Of a stretch of DNA of 64,000 nt, positions 32,480-40,806 are shown in pieces. Source of the DNA: CAZFHA01 sp964518595 (GTDB lineage Bacteria > Bacillota > Clostridia > Saccharofermentanales > Saccharofermentanaceae); NCBI GenBank assembly GCA_964518595.1, contig CAZFHA010000001.1:310001-374000 (forward strand), written 5' to 3'. Below the pieces are notes generated by a model. The model was given only the letters and a program-made list of their open reading frames with translations. It was not told where the DNA came from and did no database searches. The position numbers were made by a program, and so were the translations under genes. Positions within the stretch are counted from its first letter, which is position 1. Each line of letters begins with the position of its first letter.

Positions 32480-33638
32480 TTCTAATCACCTCAATCGGGT
32501 CTAAACGTGCCGACTTCCGAGCCGGAATTAACGAGGCAAGGGAGGAAGCGGCTACAGCGAGAATAAAAGATAATAGTAAAAAACGAAAATCTATTAGCAG
32601 TGCCACAATAGGTTCACCTTCGGGATTTTTAGCGAATATGGTAAAGCTATAAGCTAACCCCAGACCAAAAGCAACGCCTAATAGACCGCCTAAAATCCCT
32701 AATAAGAACCCTTGATAAAAGAAAATCAAGCTGGCTTTCCTTCGCTTAATTCCCATTGCCTTTAAAATGCCAATCTGTTTTGATTTTTGCAGCACAGAAA
32801 TAGCCAGAACACTAGCAATTCCTAATACAACCGATATCACTACAAAAAACTGTATCATGTAACTAGAAACACTTTGCCCGGATAACCCTGATAATAACTG
32901 CTGATTTTGGGTCTTCCAGTCAGTTATTTTGATGTCGGGATTATTTAAAGTATTTTCCAGGCTTTGCCTCGTCTCTGTAACCGCAAAAACTTGGTCGGGA
33001 GCTACCTGCATCTCAATGGCCGAAATCTTGCCAGCCTGATCAAAAAGGGTTTGAACTGACTCTAACGTAGTTAAAAACCAGCTTTCATTTAAAGAAGATA
33101 CCTTTAGATCAAAAATCCCGGTGACTTTAAACTTCTGTCTAACCCCACCTAGTACAGTAACTTCAATTTCCTCACCCGCATCTACGGACAAATTTTCCGC
33201 TAACTGTTTTCCAATTACCACTTCATAAATATCTTGGGGCATTTTACCTATAGTTAATCTTTCCTGAAGATTATAAATAGAGTCAGCTCTCTCAAACTCC
33301 AGTCCTCTTATCAGGACAGACCGGGTCTTATTTTCCGTCAAAATAAGTGCCGGTTGATCTAAAACCGGCGAAATTTCTTTGATATCAGTTGCCGAGGATG
33401 ATATTTCATCAATAATCTGAGAATAATTCTCAATCAGCCCATCATCCTTTTGTGATAATACCGTGATCTGCGAAGAGTTTCCAATGGTTGTCTGAATCAA
33501 ACTAGCCTGAAGGCCGGAAATCAAAGAACCTATAAATATTTGTACTGCTATACCAATAGCAATACCTAAGACAATTAATATGGTCTGCCCCTTGCTGGAG
33601 CGTAAAAAGCGAAGGGCAATTTTAAATGATACGCTCAT
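32472..33638 (-). CDS. ABC transporter permease (FtsX/MacB type)
   Basis: 388 residues. One N-terminal transmembrane helix (about 17-40), then a large extracytoplasmic MacB-type periplasmic-core domain (about 41-260). Three C-terminal helices form the FtsX domain (ILKAMGIKRRKASLIFFYQGFLLGILGG). It ends in LIPARKSARLDPIEVIRNG, the classical MacB/LolE tail. It works with the ATPase encoded downstream. No MacA-like adaptor is present. Confidence 0.92.
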   Translation of the reverse strand: MSVSFKIALRFLRSSKGQTILIVLGIAIGIAVQIFIGSLISGLQASLIQTTIGNSSQITVLSQKDDGLIENYSQIIDEISSSATDIKEISPVLDQPALILTENKTRSVLIRGLEFERADSIYNLQERLTIGKMPQDIYEVVIGKQLAENLSVDAGEEIEVTVLGGVRQKFKVTGIFDLKVSSLNESWFLTTLESVQTLFDQAGKISAIEMQVAPDQVFAVTETRQSLENTLNNPDIKITDWKTQNQQLLSGLSGQSVSSYMIQFFVVISVVLGIASVLAISVLQKSKQIGILKAMGIKRRKASLIFFYQGFLLGILGGLLGVAFGLGLAYSFTIFAKNPEGEPIVALLIDFRFLLLSFILAVAASSLASLIPARKSARLDPIEVIRNG

Positions 33639-33710
33639 ACTATTTCCTCTTCCTTCATCTGTCTATTCTCTGCCACCGACTATAATCTGGATGGCCATAA
33701 GCCGTTTCTG

Positions 33711-34388
33711 TCAGGGTACCAGAGCCTCAATATCCTCTATAGAGCGGATGACCCGAAGTTGAGGGAGGCCCAAATCATTATGAGACTTCAAATGAAAAGC
33801 CGCTCCACTAGCCAAAATCTGAACTCTGGGTGCTAGCTGACTAATTTCCTGGTAAAGTCCTTTAAAAGTTACTAAATGATAAAAATTCACTACATTTATC
33901 ACTACAAAAACAGGGGTTTCCTGAGAAATCCCTGCCAAAATATCCGCCGTAGGCGTGTTTGCACCACAAAATATAACTTCATAACCGCACAGGGCAAAGA
34001 AGTCCGCCCCCATTCTGGCTCCCAGCTCATGCAGCTCTTCCTTGGGAGACGCAATCAGTACCTTGCCCTTGTACTCTCCAGCATATTTCTTCTCAGCTAA
34101 GCGGATCACATAAGGGTAGCAGCATTCAATTACCCCTCGAAGGATGCCACTTCTGACATGCTCATCCCAAACGGCGGTAGGAGAAGTCGCTCCTGCCTCT
34201 GTCAGTTGATTCAGCGCCGGTGCCAGTACCTGAGTATACAGGTCAACCAAGCTAATCTTTTCGGTTTCAAGAGCTTGCAAAGCTAAAGTAACGCAAGCGG
34301 GTCGGTTCTTGACAGAAAGCTCCCGGCAAAATTGCGCTAACAAATTGTCTTGTTCGATTCCATCTCTTCGATCGGTAGCAGCCTCCAT
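33711..34388 (-). CDS. Stand-alone cobalamin-binding protein (CarH/AerR-like, no HTH)
   Basis: 225 residues. A helical cap (about 15-100) includes VWDEHVRSG; the Glu-His pair (76-77) matches the EH of the CarH-type Wx9EH motif, but the Trp position is Gly. The Rossmann-like B12 domain (about 107-225) has ELHELG (residues 118-123), a conservative version of DxHxxG that keeps the cobalt-ligating His120, then GADFFALCGYEVIFCG and a final ILASGAAF strand. CarH proteins add an N-terminal MerR domain that is absent here, as in AerR/PpaA antirepressors. It is probably a B12- or light/redox-responsive partner of some regulator. The URO-D proteins need a corrinoid, but this domain layout is sensor-like rather than a methyl carrier. 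Confidence 0.78.
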   Translation of the reverse strand: MEAATDRRDGIEQDNLLAQFCRELSVKNRPACVTLALQALETEKISLVDLYTQVLAPALNQLTEAGATSPTAVWDEHVRSGILRGVIECCYPYVIRLAEKKYAGEYKGKVLIASPKEELHELGARMGADFFALCGYEVIFCGANTPTADILAGISQETPVFVVINVVNFYHLVTFKGLYQEISQLAPRVQILASGAAFHLKSHNDLGLPQLRVIRSIEDIEALVP

Positions 34389-34441
34389 AGAGTTTACCTC
34401 CCAAAATCATATAATACTATCTTAAGAGTACTATACTGAAT

Positions 34442-34474
34442 AAAAAAAAGAAAGCTGCTTTACTGGAGCTTTCT
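34442..34474 (-). terminator. Terminator of the 2'-5' RNA ligase gene
   Basis: AGAAAGCT (34449-34456) and AGCTTTCT (34467-34474) form a perfect 8-bp stem. On the minus strand it is followed by eight T. Confidence 0.82.
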
Positions 34475-34508
34475 AATCTGCTTCTACAGGGTTTCACCAC
34501 ATCAACAT

Positions 34509-35024
34509 CTATGGCAAAATAATTTCACTCTCGATAGAGGAATGATTATTTTCACCAATGATCTCCACGGTAATTTTATCTATTTGGGTTGAAAACAAAT
34601 CAGCATGTCCACTGATTTCTGAAAAGGCGACTTCTAAGTCCTCCATCTTTTGAAAAGATCCAATAGTCAAGTGAGGCAAAAATCCCTGATCCCATTGGGG
34701 TTTATACTCTGAAAATTCTTTGCTGTAAAGGCGGTCATGCATTTGACGCAGAATTGTTCCTCCTTTACGAACACGTAAGAACAACCACTGTCCAACTTTT
34801 GTTATACCCTGAAGCTCAATGGGGAACCTTGAAAAATCAGCCATTTCTCTCCGCAAAGCTTGATATATCAACTCACTACTCATATCACTTTCAAAAGGAA
34901 AAACCAAGGTAATATGTGGTCGAACCGTAAGAACAGCCGGATCGTACTTAGCTCTTAGTTCATCAATTATTGCCATGTTCTCAAATTCTGGGAAAATGAG
35001 GATGGAGCGTTTTTTCTTATCCAC
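34509..35024 (-). CDS. 2'-5' RNA ligase family protein (2H phosphoesterase)
   Basis: 171 residues from a GTG with AAGGAGG 6 bp upstream. Both catalytic HxTx motifs are present: RPHITLVF (about 36-43) and LPHLTIGSF (about 121-129). Members are 2',3'-cyclic phosphodiesterases or RNA ligases. It is monocistronic with its own terminator. The RNA or small-molecule substrate is unknown. Confidence 0.9.
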   Translation of the reverse strand: MDKKKRSILIFPEFENMAIIDELRAKYDPAVLTVRPHITLVFPFESDMSSELIYQALRREMADFSRFPIELQGITKVGQWLFLRVRKGGTILRQMHDRLYSKEFSEYKPQWDQGFLPHLTIGSFQKMEDLEVAFSEISGHADLFSTQIDKITVEIIGENNHSSIESEIILP

Positions 35025-35263
35025 CGTCTTCCTCCTTAAATAACTAACTTAAAATTGTATTATATCATTTTCTGCCTGCCAAAACCAAAGGTTTACCGGA
35101 TACCAGAGGGATTGCTTAGCAAATCATACAGCAAACTAGCGTTATCATTACTTAGATTCTCAGCCTTCAAATTGTACCACTAACAGGTGTTTTTTGACCA
35201 CTAAGTAGAATAAGCTACATACCGCTAAAAAAAGTCTTATAATCAAAGTGTGAGGTGAGACCG

Positions 35264-35731
35264 ATGCGCATACGTATTGAAATAATTGATCAAGATGCAC
35301 CGGAAGAGATTGTGATATTTTGTCGCAGTCTTACCCCAGAGATTGAAGCCCTCTCTCGAGCTTTGGGTCGCAGCTATAACACCGTAGCTGCACCGGGTTT
35401 TTACAAGGGAGAGGAACAATACTTTCCGGCGGTAAGAGAAATATTATTTTTTGAAACCGAGGGCGAAAGTATCTTTGCGCACACGGCTGGAGATTCCTAT
35501 GAAGTGAAACAGCGCCTTTATGAATTGGAGGGGTTGTTGCCACCCTACTTTATCCGAATTTCACGTTCAACCATTGTTAACACCCTACATGTCTTCTCTA
35601 TTCAGAAGAACATTGCCCGGGTAGGTCTAATCACCTTTAGGAATAGCCACAAAGAAGTATATGTATCACGTATGTATAGTAAATTTTTAAAAGAAAGAAT
35701 GGAAGAGAGGCATTTATATGAAAAAGTATAG
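35264..35731 (+). CDS. LytTR-domain transcriptional regulator
   Basis: 155 residues from the ATG at 35264, preceded by GAGGTGAG. There is no receiver domain; about 45 N-terminal residues precede a LytTR DNA-binding domain (about 52-150) with REILFFETEGESIFAHT, a YELEGLLPPYFIRISRSTIVN helix-strand and the VYVSRMYSKFLKER end. It overlaps the LiaF-like gene by 14 bp, so the two are translated together. This type usually controls its own two-gene operon and membrane partner. Confidence 0.88.
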   Translation: MRIRIEIIDQDAPEEIVIFCRSLTPEIEALSRALGRSYNTVAAPGFYKGEEQYFPAVREILFFETEGESIFAHTAGDSYEVKQRLYELEGLLPPYFIRISRSTIVNTLHVFSIQKNIARVGLITFRNSHKEVYVSRMYSKFLKERMEERHLYEKV

Positions 35732-36422
35732 TATTTTTTGGGGATTAGTATTATTTGGTTGTGGAGTTCTTTTGCTTCTGATCGCACTGGGGATTGGAAC
35801 CAGCAGCTTTATTCTTCCCCTGATTGGTAGCATTATTTTAGGTGCAATCTCTCTAACCAGCTTAACTCGTCTTAACTTTGTCGGTGTCACTTTACCTTTA
35901 GTTGGTATCGCCTATCTTTGGAAAGAAGAGTTAGGCCTTTTAGGCGTCAACTTTTGGCTGCTTCTGTTGGCCGCAGTCCTTCTTGGTGGTGGCTTATCAA
36001 TTATTTTTCGTAAATTTAGAAGAAAACACTTTCAAGACGACTGCTGCCAGGGCAAATGGAAATCCGGTGAAAGTACCATGATAAGCAGTGAAGATGAATT
36101 TGTTAAGATTGAATCAAATTTTGGCGACCATAGCCGTTACATTCGTTCTGACAACCTTAAGAAGGTTGATATCGATAGTAACTTCTCTGCTGTCAAAGTC
36201 TATTTTGAGCAGTCTGTCCCTAGCCCTGAGGGCTTGACTATAGTGGTCGACTGCAACTTTTCCGGTGTTTTTCTTTACATCCCTAGAAATTGGAGCCTCC
36301 AAAATCGAATGGTTACCTTTGCCGGTGCTGTGGAAGGTGTCCAAATGTCCTCTGGAGAATGCATTCCCGTTTCCCTTGTGGGGGATGTGAATTTCGGCTC
36401 AGTTAAAGTGATTTATGTCTAA
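35718..36422 (+). CDS. LiaF-like membrane protein
   Basis: 234 residues. Four hydrophobic helices lie in 1-95 (GLVLFGCGVLLLLIALGIG and following). A C-terminal beta-helix-like domain follows (about 115-232: VDIDSNFSAVKVYF, VDCNFSGVFLYIP, LVGDVNFGSVKVIYV), like the LiaF/VraT C-terminal domain linked to cell-wall-active antibiotic responses. It overlaps the LytTR gene and is probably the membrane partner that restrains it (inference by analogy with LytTR-DUF3021 pairs). Confidence 0.82.
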   Translation: MKKYSIFWGLVLFGCGVLLLLIALGIGTSSFILPLIGSIILGAISLTSLTRLNFVGVTLPLVGIAYLWKEELGLLGVNFWLLLLAAVLLGGGLSIIFRKFRRKHFQDDCCQGKWKSGESTMISSEDEFVKIESNFGDHSRYIRSDNLKKVDIDSNFSAVKVYFEQSVPSPEGLTIVVDCNFSGVFLYIPRNWSLQNRMVTFAGAVEGVQMSSGECIPVSLVGDVNFGSVKVIYV

Positions 36423-36484
36423 GTGCTCGTGCGTTCCATGCATTTCGACTCTTTAACTACTTCTATACAAGCGTGAGTCTGGCT

Positions 36485-37369
36485 CTATTCAGACTCACGC
36501 TTACCTCTATATTGGTTCCGATACGCACTGGGGCTATCCCCGTACTTCTTTTTAAACATCTTTGAAAAAGTCAAAGGATTATCATAGCCAATAGCCGCAG
36601 CAATTTCTTGAACGGATTCCTCTGTGCGGCGTAATAATTCGGCGCCTTTTTCTAATTTCAGCTCCAACAGGTATTGTTGGGGTGAGACACCTAATTTTTT
36701 TTTGAAAATATTTGTTAAGTAAGAGCGGTTGATGCCAATATACTTAACAATGTCTTGGACACGAATATGGTCGAAATTTGCTTTGATATATTGAAGTGCA
36801 TAGGCTACATAGGCATCACTGGAATAATCATACTGCTTTCTGCCGCCCTGTAGGGCACTTTGTGCTTCTATAAGAAGAGCCATAATCTCAAACAAGTGCG
36901 CTACCCGGCGAATTTCATTGGCCAAAGTTAATTCATTGGCATTAAGAATTTTTTGGACTAAGGGCAAGTATATTTTCGTGGGAATGCCGGAACGAGCACA
37001 GGGATGCTGTCTGTTAATACCGGCATGTTGCAGATAGGTCTCCGCCATCGTACCGTCAAAAGTTATCCAAATATATTCCCAGGGTTCCTCAAAATCAGCA
37101 TGGTATTTAATCGGACAGCCTTTAGGAATTACAAAAAGATCATCTGTCTTTAAGCAGTACTCCTGCCCATCAATAGCCAGACTGCCTTTTCCACCAAGCA
37201 CAAAATGCAAGTGATATTCATTAGGGATTTTATGATTATAGGTATAACCGGGCGGGCACTTCTGGTGTCCGCAGTGCACAATATAGAGATCGTTTGTTTG
37301 CTTCTCTATGTTAGTTAAAAAGCGCAAACCCACGGTATTACGGTATACTGTCGCCTTAATTTTCGTCAT
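36485..37369 (-). CDS. AraC-family regulator of the alpha-galactoside operon
   Basis: 294 residues. The N-terminal cupin-type arabinose-binding-like domain (about 20-165) includes HLHFVLGGKGSLAIDGQEY and DDLFVIPKGCPIKY. A C-terminal double helix-turn-helix (about 190-288) has YIGINRSYLTNIFKKKLGVSPQQYLLELKLEKG and IAAAIGYDNPLTFSKMFKKKYGDSPSAYR. GGAGGATTG precedes the ATG. It is divergent from the sugar ABC operon at 37.6 kb and most likely activates it in response to an alpha-galactoside. Confidence 0.92.
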   Translation of the reverse strand: MTKIKATVYRNTVGLRFLTNIEKQTNDLYIVHCGHQKCPPGYTYNHKIPNEYHLHFVLGGKGSLAIDGQEYCLKTDDLFVIPKGCPIKYHADFEEPWEYIWITFDGTMAETYLQHAGINRQHPCARSGIPTKIYLPLVQKILNANELTLANEIRRVAHLFEIMALLIEAQSALQGGRKQYDYSSDAYVAYALQYIKANFDHIRVQDIVKYIGINRSYLTNIFKKKLGVSPQQYLLELKLEKGAELLRRTEESVQEIAAAIGYDNPLTFSKMFKKKYGDSPSAYRNQYRGKRESE

Positions 37370-37407
37370 TTTTCAATCCTCCAGCCTTGATTATAGTGGA
37401 TAGCTAA

Positions 37408-37440
37408 GCCTCACGCAAAAGCTTGTACTTTTGCTTAGGC
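37408..37440. promoter_or_regulatory. Symmetrical element between araC and the ABC operon
   Basis: GCCT-GCAAAAG (37408-37421) is mirrored by CTTTTGC-AGGC (37428-37440) around CTTGTA. It is placed in the divergent control region, 40-70 bp from the AraC start and about 170 bp from the binding-protein start. No T-run, so an operator is more likely than a terminator. Confidence 0.45.
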
Positions 37441-37607
37441 AGCAAAGGTTAAAAAACCACATTATTCTATATTATAACAACATAACTCTATTCATTTTGT
37501 ACTTTTTGCATAGTAGCATGAATACGCTAAAGATTAACTTTGTGATATTTGTTCGAAGTGTTCTAAAAGTCTGCGATACGCTTCTTATGAATGGAAGGGA
37601 GATTGGA

Positions 37608-38948
37608 ATGAAGAAAAGACTATTGGCTCTATTACTTAGTTTAACTTGCCTTGGCACTGCGGCGGCTTGCGGAGGACAAGAATCAGGGGGCACAGAAGGA
37701 ACCGGCGCCCCCCAAACACAAGCTAGTTCACAGGAGGGTGGGGCGAAACCGGCAGTGGCCGAAGATACCCTGACTGTAGCTATTTGGGATACTAATCAGG
37801 AGCCGGGATTAAGACAGATCATGGACGATTTCACAGCCAAAACAGGAATTAAAGTTAGTATTCAAGTCACCCCTTGGGAGCAATATTGGACTATGCTGGA
37901 GGCTGGAGCTACCGGCGGTTCGCTACCCGACGTTTTCTGGATGCACTCTAACGAGTTTGCCCGCTATGCTGAGTACGAAATGCTACTTGACCTCACAGAA
38001 AAAATTAAAAATAGCACAATTTTAGATATGTCTAAATTTCCCACAGACATCGTTGAACTCTACCGCTGGCAAGGCACCACTCAATATGCCGTGCCAAAGG
38101 ATATTGATACCATTGCGCTTTGGTATAACAAGACTATGTTTGATGAAGCCGGTTTAGCCTATCCAGATGATACCTGGACCTGGGATGATTTCTCTGCCGC
38201 TGCGGCTAAATTAACTAAGGCTGACGGTAGTCAATACGGCTTTGCTCTGCGCCCCACCAATAATCAAGCAGGCTACTATAATGCGATTTATAGCATGGGC
38301 GGCTATGTTATCTCCGATGACAAAACCAAATCCGGGTTTGATTTGCCGGAAACCATTAAAGCAATGGAAATTTTTACCAATCTAGCTCAAGAAGGCTACA
38401 TGCCTCCCTATGAAGTTATCTCAGAAAACACCGAGGAAGCTCTCTTTAAAGCCGGAAAAGTTGCTATGGTAACTATGGGCTCTTGGATGCTACCGGATCT
38501 TTGCAACAACGATTATTGTATTGAAAACGCCGCTATCAGTGTGCTTCCGAAAGACGCTACCACCGGACGCAGAGTTTCCATTTATAATGGCCTTGGTTGG
38601 GCCGCCTCTGCCAATACCAGCAAACCCGAAGAGGCTTGGCAGCTAATTGAATACATGGGCTCCAAAGAAGCCCAACAAAAACAATCTGACTTAGGCGTAG
38701 TAATCTCTGCCTATGAAGGTTCTACCGATAACTGGAGTAAGTCTTATCCCGGCTTTAATGTATCTGCCTATCTGGATATGATGGAGGATATTGTTATCTG
38801 CCCCTACTCTAAAACAACTTTATCTTGGGTAGAAATGTCTTTTGCCAAGCTGGTTGATGCTTGGAACGGCACAAAACCTACCGTGGAAGTTTGCCAAGAT
38901 ATTGCTACTGAAATGAATAAAATTCTGGCTGAAGAAAATGGTCAATAA
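37608..38948 (+). CDS. Sugar ABC transporter substrate-binding lipoprotein
   Basis: 446 residues from the ATG at 37608; the preceding 59 codons of open frame have no ribosome site and no homology. Lipobox GTAAAC (Cys at about residue 21), then an acidic linker, then a family-1 solute-binding fold: LTVAIWDTNQEPGLRQIM, LPDVFWMHSNEFARYAEYEMLLDLT, YAVPKDIDTIALWYNKTMFDEAG, GKVAMVTMGSWMLP. It captures oligosaccharides outside the cell for the permeases encoded next. GH36 and GH4 downstream suggest alpha-galactosides such as melibiose, raffinose or stachyose. A stem-loop follows the gene. Confidence 0.92.
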   Translation: MKKRLLALLLSLTCLGTAAACGGQESGGTEGTGAPQTQASSQEGGAKPAVAEDTLTVAIWDTNQEPGLRQIMDDFTAKTGIKVSIQVTPWEQYWTMLEAGATGGSLPDVFWMHSNEFARYAEYEMLLDLTEKIKNSTILDMSKFPTDIVELYRWQGTTQYAVPKDIDTIALWYNKTMFDEAGLAYPDDTWTWDDFSAAAAKLTKADGSQYGFALRPTNNQAGYYNAIYSMGGYVISDDKTKSGFDLPETIKAMEIFTNLAQEGYMPPYEVISENTEEALFKAGKVAMVTMGSWMLPDLCNNDYCIENAAISVLPKDATTGRRVSIYNGLGWAASANTSKPEEAWQLIEYMGSKEAQQKQSDLGVVISAYEGSTDNWSKSYPGFNVSAYLDMMEDIVICPYSKTTLSWVEMSFAKLVDAWNGTKPTVEVCQDIATEMNKILAEENGQ

Positions 38949-38964
38949 CAGATTCAGTAGTAAG

Positions 38965-38985
38965 GGGGCAGCCAAAAGCTGCCCC
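38965..38985 (+). other. Intercistronic stem-loop after the binding-protein gene
   Basis: GGGGCAGC, loop CAAAA, GCTGCCCC, with no T-run. Such hairpins commonly protect the 3' end of binding-protein mRNA so that it is made in excess over the permeases. Confidence 0.7.
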
Positions 38986-39007
38986 TCATCGGCTAAGGAG
39001 GCTTATT

Positions 39008-39910
39008 ATGGCTAAGAACAAGCAGGGGCTGGCAGGACGTACCGAGTTTTTCTGGGGATGGGCCTTTCTTCTCCCTACGGTTTTGGGACTTATCATCCTA
39101 AATATTATTCCAATTTTTCAAACAATCTACGAGAGCTTCTTCAAGACCGGAGCCTTTGGAAAAGGCAATATTTTTATCGGTGTAGAAAATTATCAAAAAT
39201 TAATCGCCGATGTGCAGGTCTGGCAATCCCTCTGGAATACTATCAAATATGCCTTAGTAGAGGTTCCCCTGGCAATTATTATCTCCCTGGTACTGGCCGT
39301 ATTTCTTAACCGAAAGCTCCGAGGGCGAACGGTCTTCCGTACCATTTACTTTTTACCTATGGTAGCTGCTCCGGCAGCTGTGGCTATGGTTTGGACTTGG
39401 CTTTATAACACAGAGTTTGGCCTGATTAATCAACTACTCAAGATGTTTGGCTTGGGTCCGGTAAATTGGATCTCGAACCCTGATATTGCCTTTATCTCTA
39501 TTGCGCTCGTCGGGGTATGGATGGTTATTGGCTACAATATGGTACTCTTTCTGGCCGGTCTTCAGGAGATTCCCAAAGACTATTATGAAGCTGCTGATAT
39601 CGACGGTGCCGGTGCTGTCAGGCAACTTTTCCGTCTAACCATGCCTCTATTGTCTCCTACGATGTTTTTTGTCACAGTAACCCGGATTATTGCTGCCTTA
39701 CAGGTCTTCGATGTAATTTATATGATGATGCACAAAAGTAATCCGGCTCTTCCTCGTACCCGGTCACTGGTATATCTTTTTTACCAATATTCCTTTATTG
39801 AGGGTAAAAAAGGTTACGGTTCAGCAATTGTGATCTTACTTCTTTTGGTTATTTTGTTGGTTACCGCCCTCCAGCTTTTTGCCCAGAAACGCTGGGTAAA
39901 TTATAATTAG
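39008..39910 (+). CDS. Sugar ABC transporter permease (MalF/UgpA type)
   Basis: 300 residues with six helices. The cytoplasmic EAA motif is YYEAADIDGAGAVRQLFRLTMPLLSPT. Together with the next permease it forms the channel. No ATPase gene is in this operon, so a shared MsmK-type ATPase encoded elsewhere is needed. The gene begins after GGCTAAGGAGG. Confidence 0.93.
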   Translation: MAKNKQGLAGRTEFFWGWAFLLPTVLGLIILNIIPIFQTIYESFFKTGAFGKGNIFIGVENYQKLIADVQVWQSLWNTIKYALVEVPLAIIISLVLAVFLNRKLRGRTVFRTIYFLPMVAAPAAVAMVWTWLYNTEFGLINQLLKMFGLGPVNWISNPDIAFISIALVGVWMVIGYNMVLFLAGLQEIPKDYYEAADIDGAGAVRQLFRLTMPLLSPTMFFVTVTRIIAALQVFDVIYMMMHKSNPALPRTRSLVYLFYQYSFIEGKKGYGSAIVILLLLVILLVTALQLFAQKRWVNYN

Positions 39911-39927
39911 GAAAGGAGAGTTATACC

Positions 39928-40773
39928 ATGTCTTTTGCTCAAAAATCAAGACGACGAGTCGCATCTACCAGCTTCATTTACCTTATCCTTCTACTGGGAG
40001 CACTGATTATGTTGGTGCCCTTCGTCTGGATGTTCTTAACATCTTTTAAGACTATTTCTGAAGCTACTCAGGTAAATCCCTTTGTTATACTGCCATCTAA
40101 GTGGAGACTGGATGCTTTCCAATCCGTTATCCGCAAAATGGACTTTCCCAGACTTTATTTTAATACCTTAGTACTGATTGTGGGGCGGGTAATCTGTGCT
40201 GTTTTAACCGCCACTCTAGCCGGTTATGCCTTAGGGCGTCTTAATTTCCGTGGTCGCAATCTGGCCTTTGGTCTTATTCTGTTTCAGATGATGGTTCCGG
40301 TTCAGATTTTTATCATTCCCCAATACCTGATTATCAGTCAACTGGGGATGCTTAATACGGCTTTCGCCCTTCTTTTCCCCGGTTTAGTTACAGCTTTTGG
40401 CACGTTTCTTTTGCGTCAAGCCTACATGGGCTTACCCCGAGAATTGGAAGAAGCCGCACGTTTAGACGGTTGTAATATCGGCCAAACCTTTCTCTTTGTT
40501 ATGGCACCCTTAACCCGGTCGGCAATGGTAGCTTTAGGAATTTTTACCGCCCTCTTTGCCTTTAAAGACTTAATGTGGCCTTTAGTTGTGAATACGGAGC
40601 AGAGTTCCATGCCTCTGTCTTCCGCCTTGGCCAAGTTGCAGGGGCAGTTTCAATCTAATTATCCCGAGTTAATGGCAGCTTCGCTTTTAGCTGTTATTCC
40701 CATGGTTATCATCTATATCCTTTTCCAAAAGCAGTTTATTGAAGGGATTGCCACCTCCGGCGGCAAACTATAA
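39928..40773 (+). CDS. Sugar ABC transporter permease (MalG/UgpE type)
   Basis: 281 residues with six helices. The EAA motif is ELEEAARLDGCNIGQTFLFVMAPLTRSA. The C-terminus FIEGIATSGGKL is typical of the MsmG/LacG group. AAAGGAGAG precedes the ATG. It lies 17 bp after the partner permease gene. Confidence 0.93.
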   Translation: MSFAQKSRRRVASTSFIYLILLLGALIMLVPFVWMFLTSFKTISEATQVNPFVILPSKWRLDAFQSVIRKMDFPRLYFNTLVLIVGRVICAVLTATLAGYALGRLNFRGRNLAFGLILFQMMVPVQIFIIPQYLIISQLGMLNTAFALLFPGLVTAFGTFLLRQAYMGLPRELEEAARLDGCNIGQTFLFVMAPLTRSAMVALGIFTALFAFKDLMWPLVVNTEQSSMPLSSALAKLQGQFQSNYPELMAASLLAVIPMVIIYILFQKQFIEGIATSGGKL

Positions 40774-40806
40774 AATCAAAAGCCCCTCAAGAATAGGAGT
40801 TTCATT

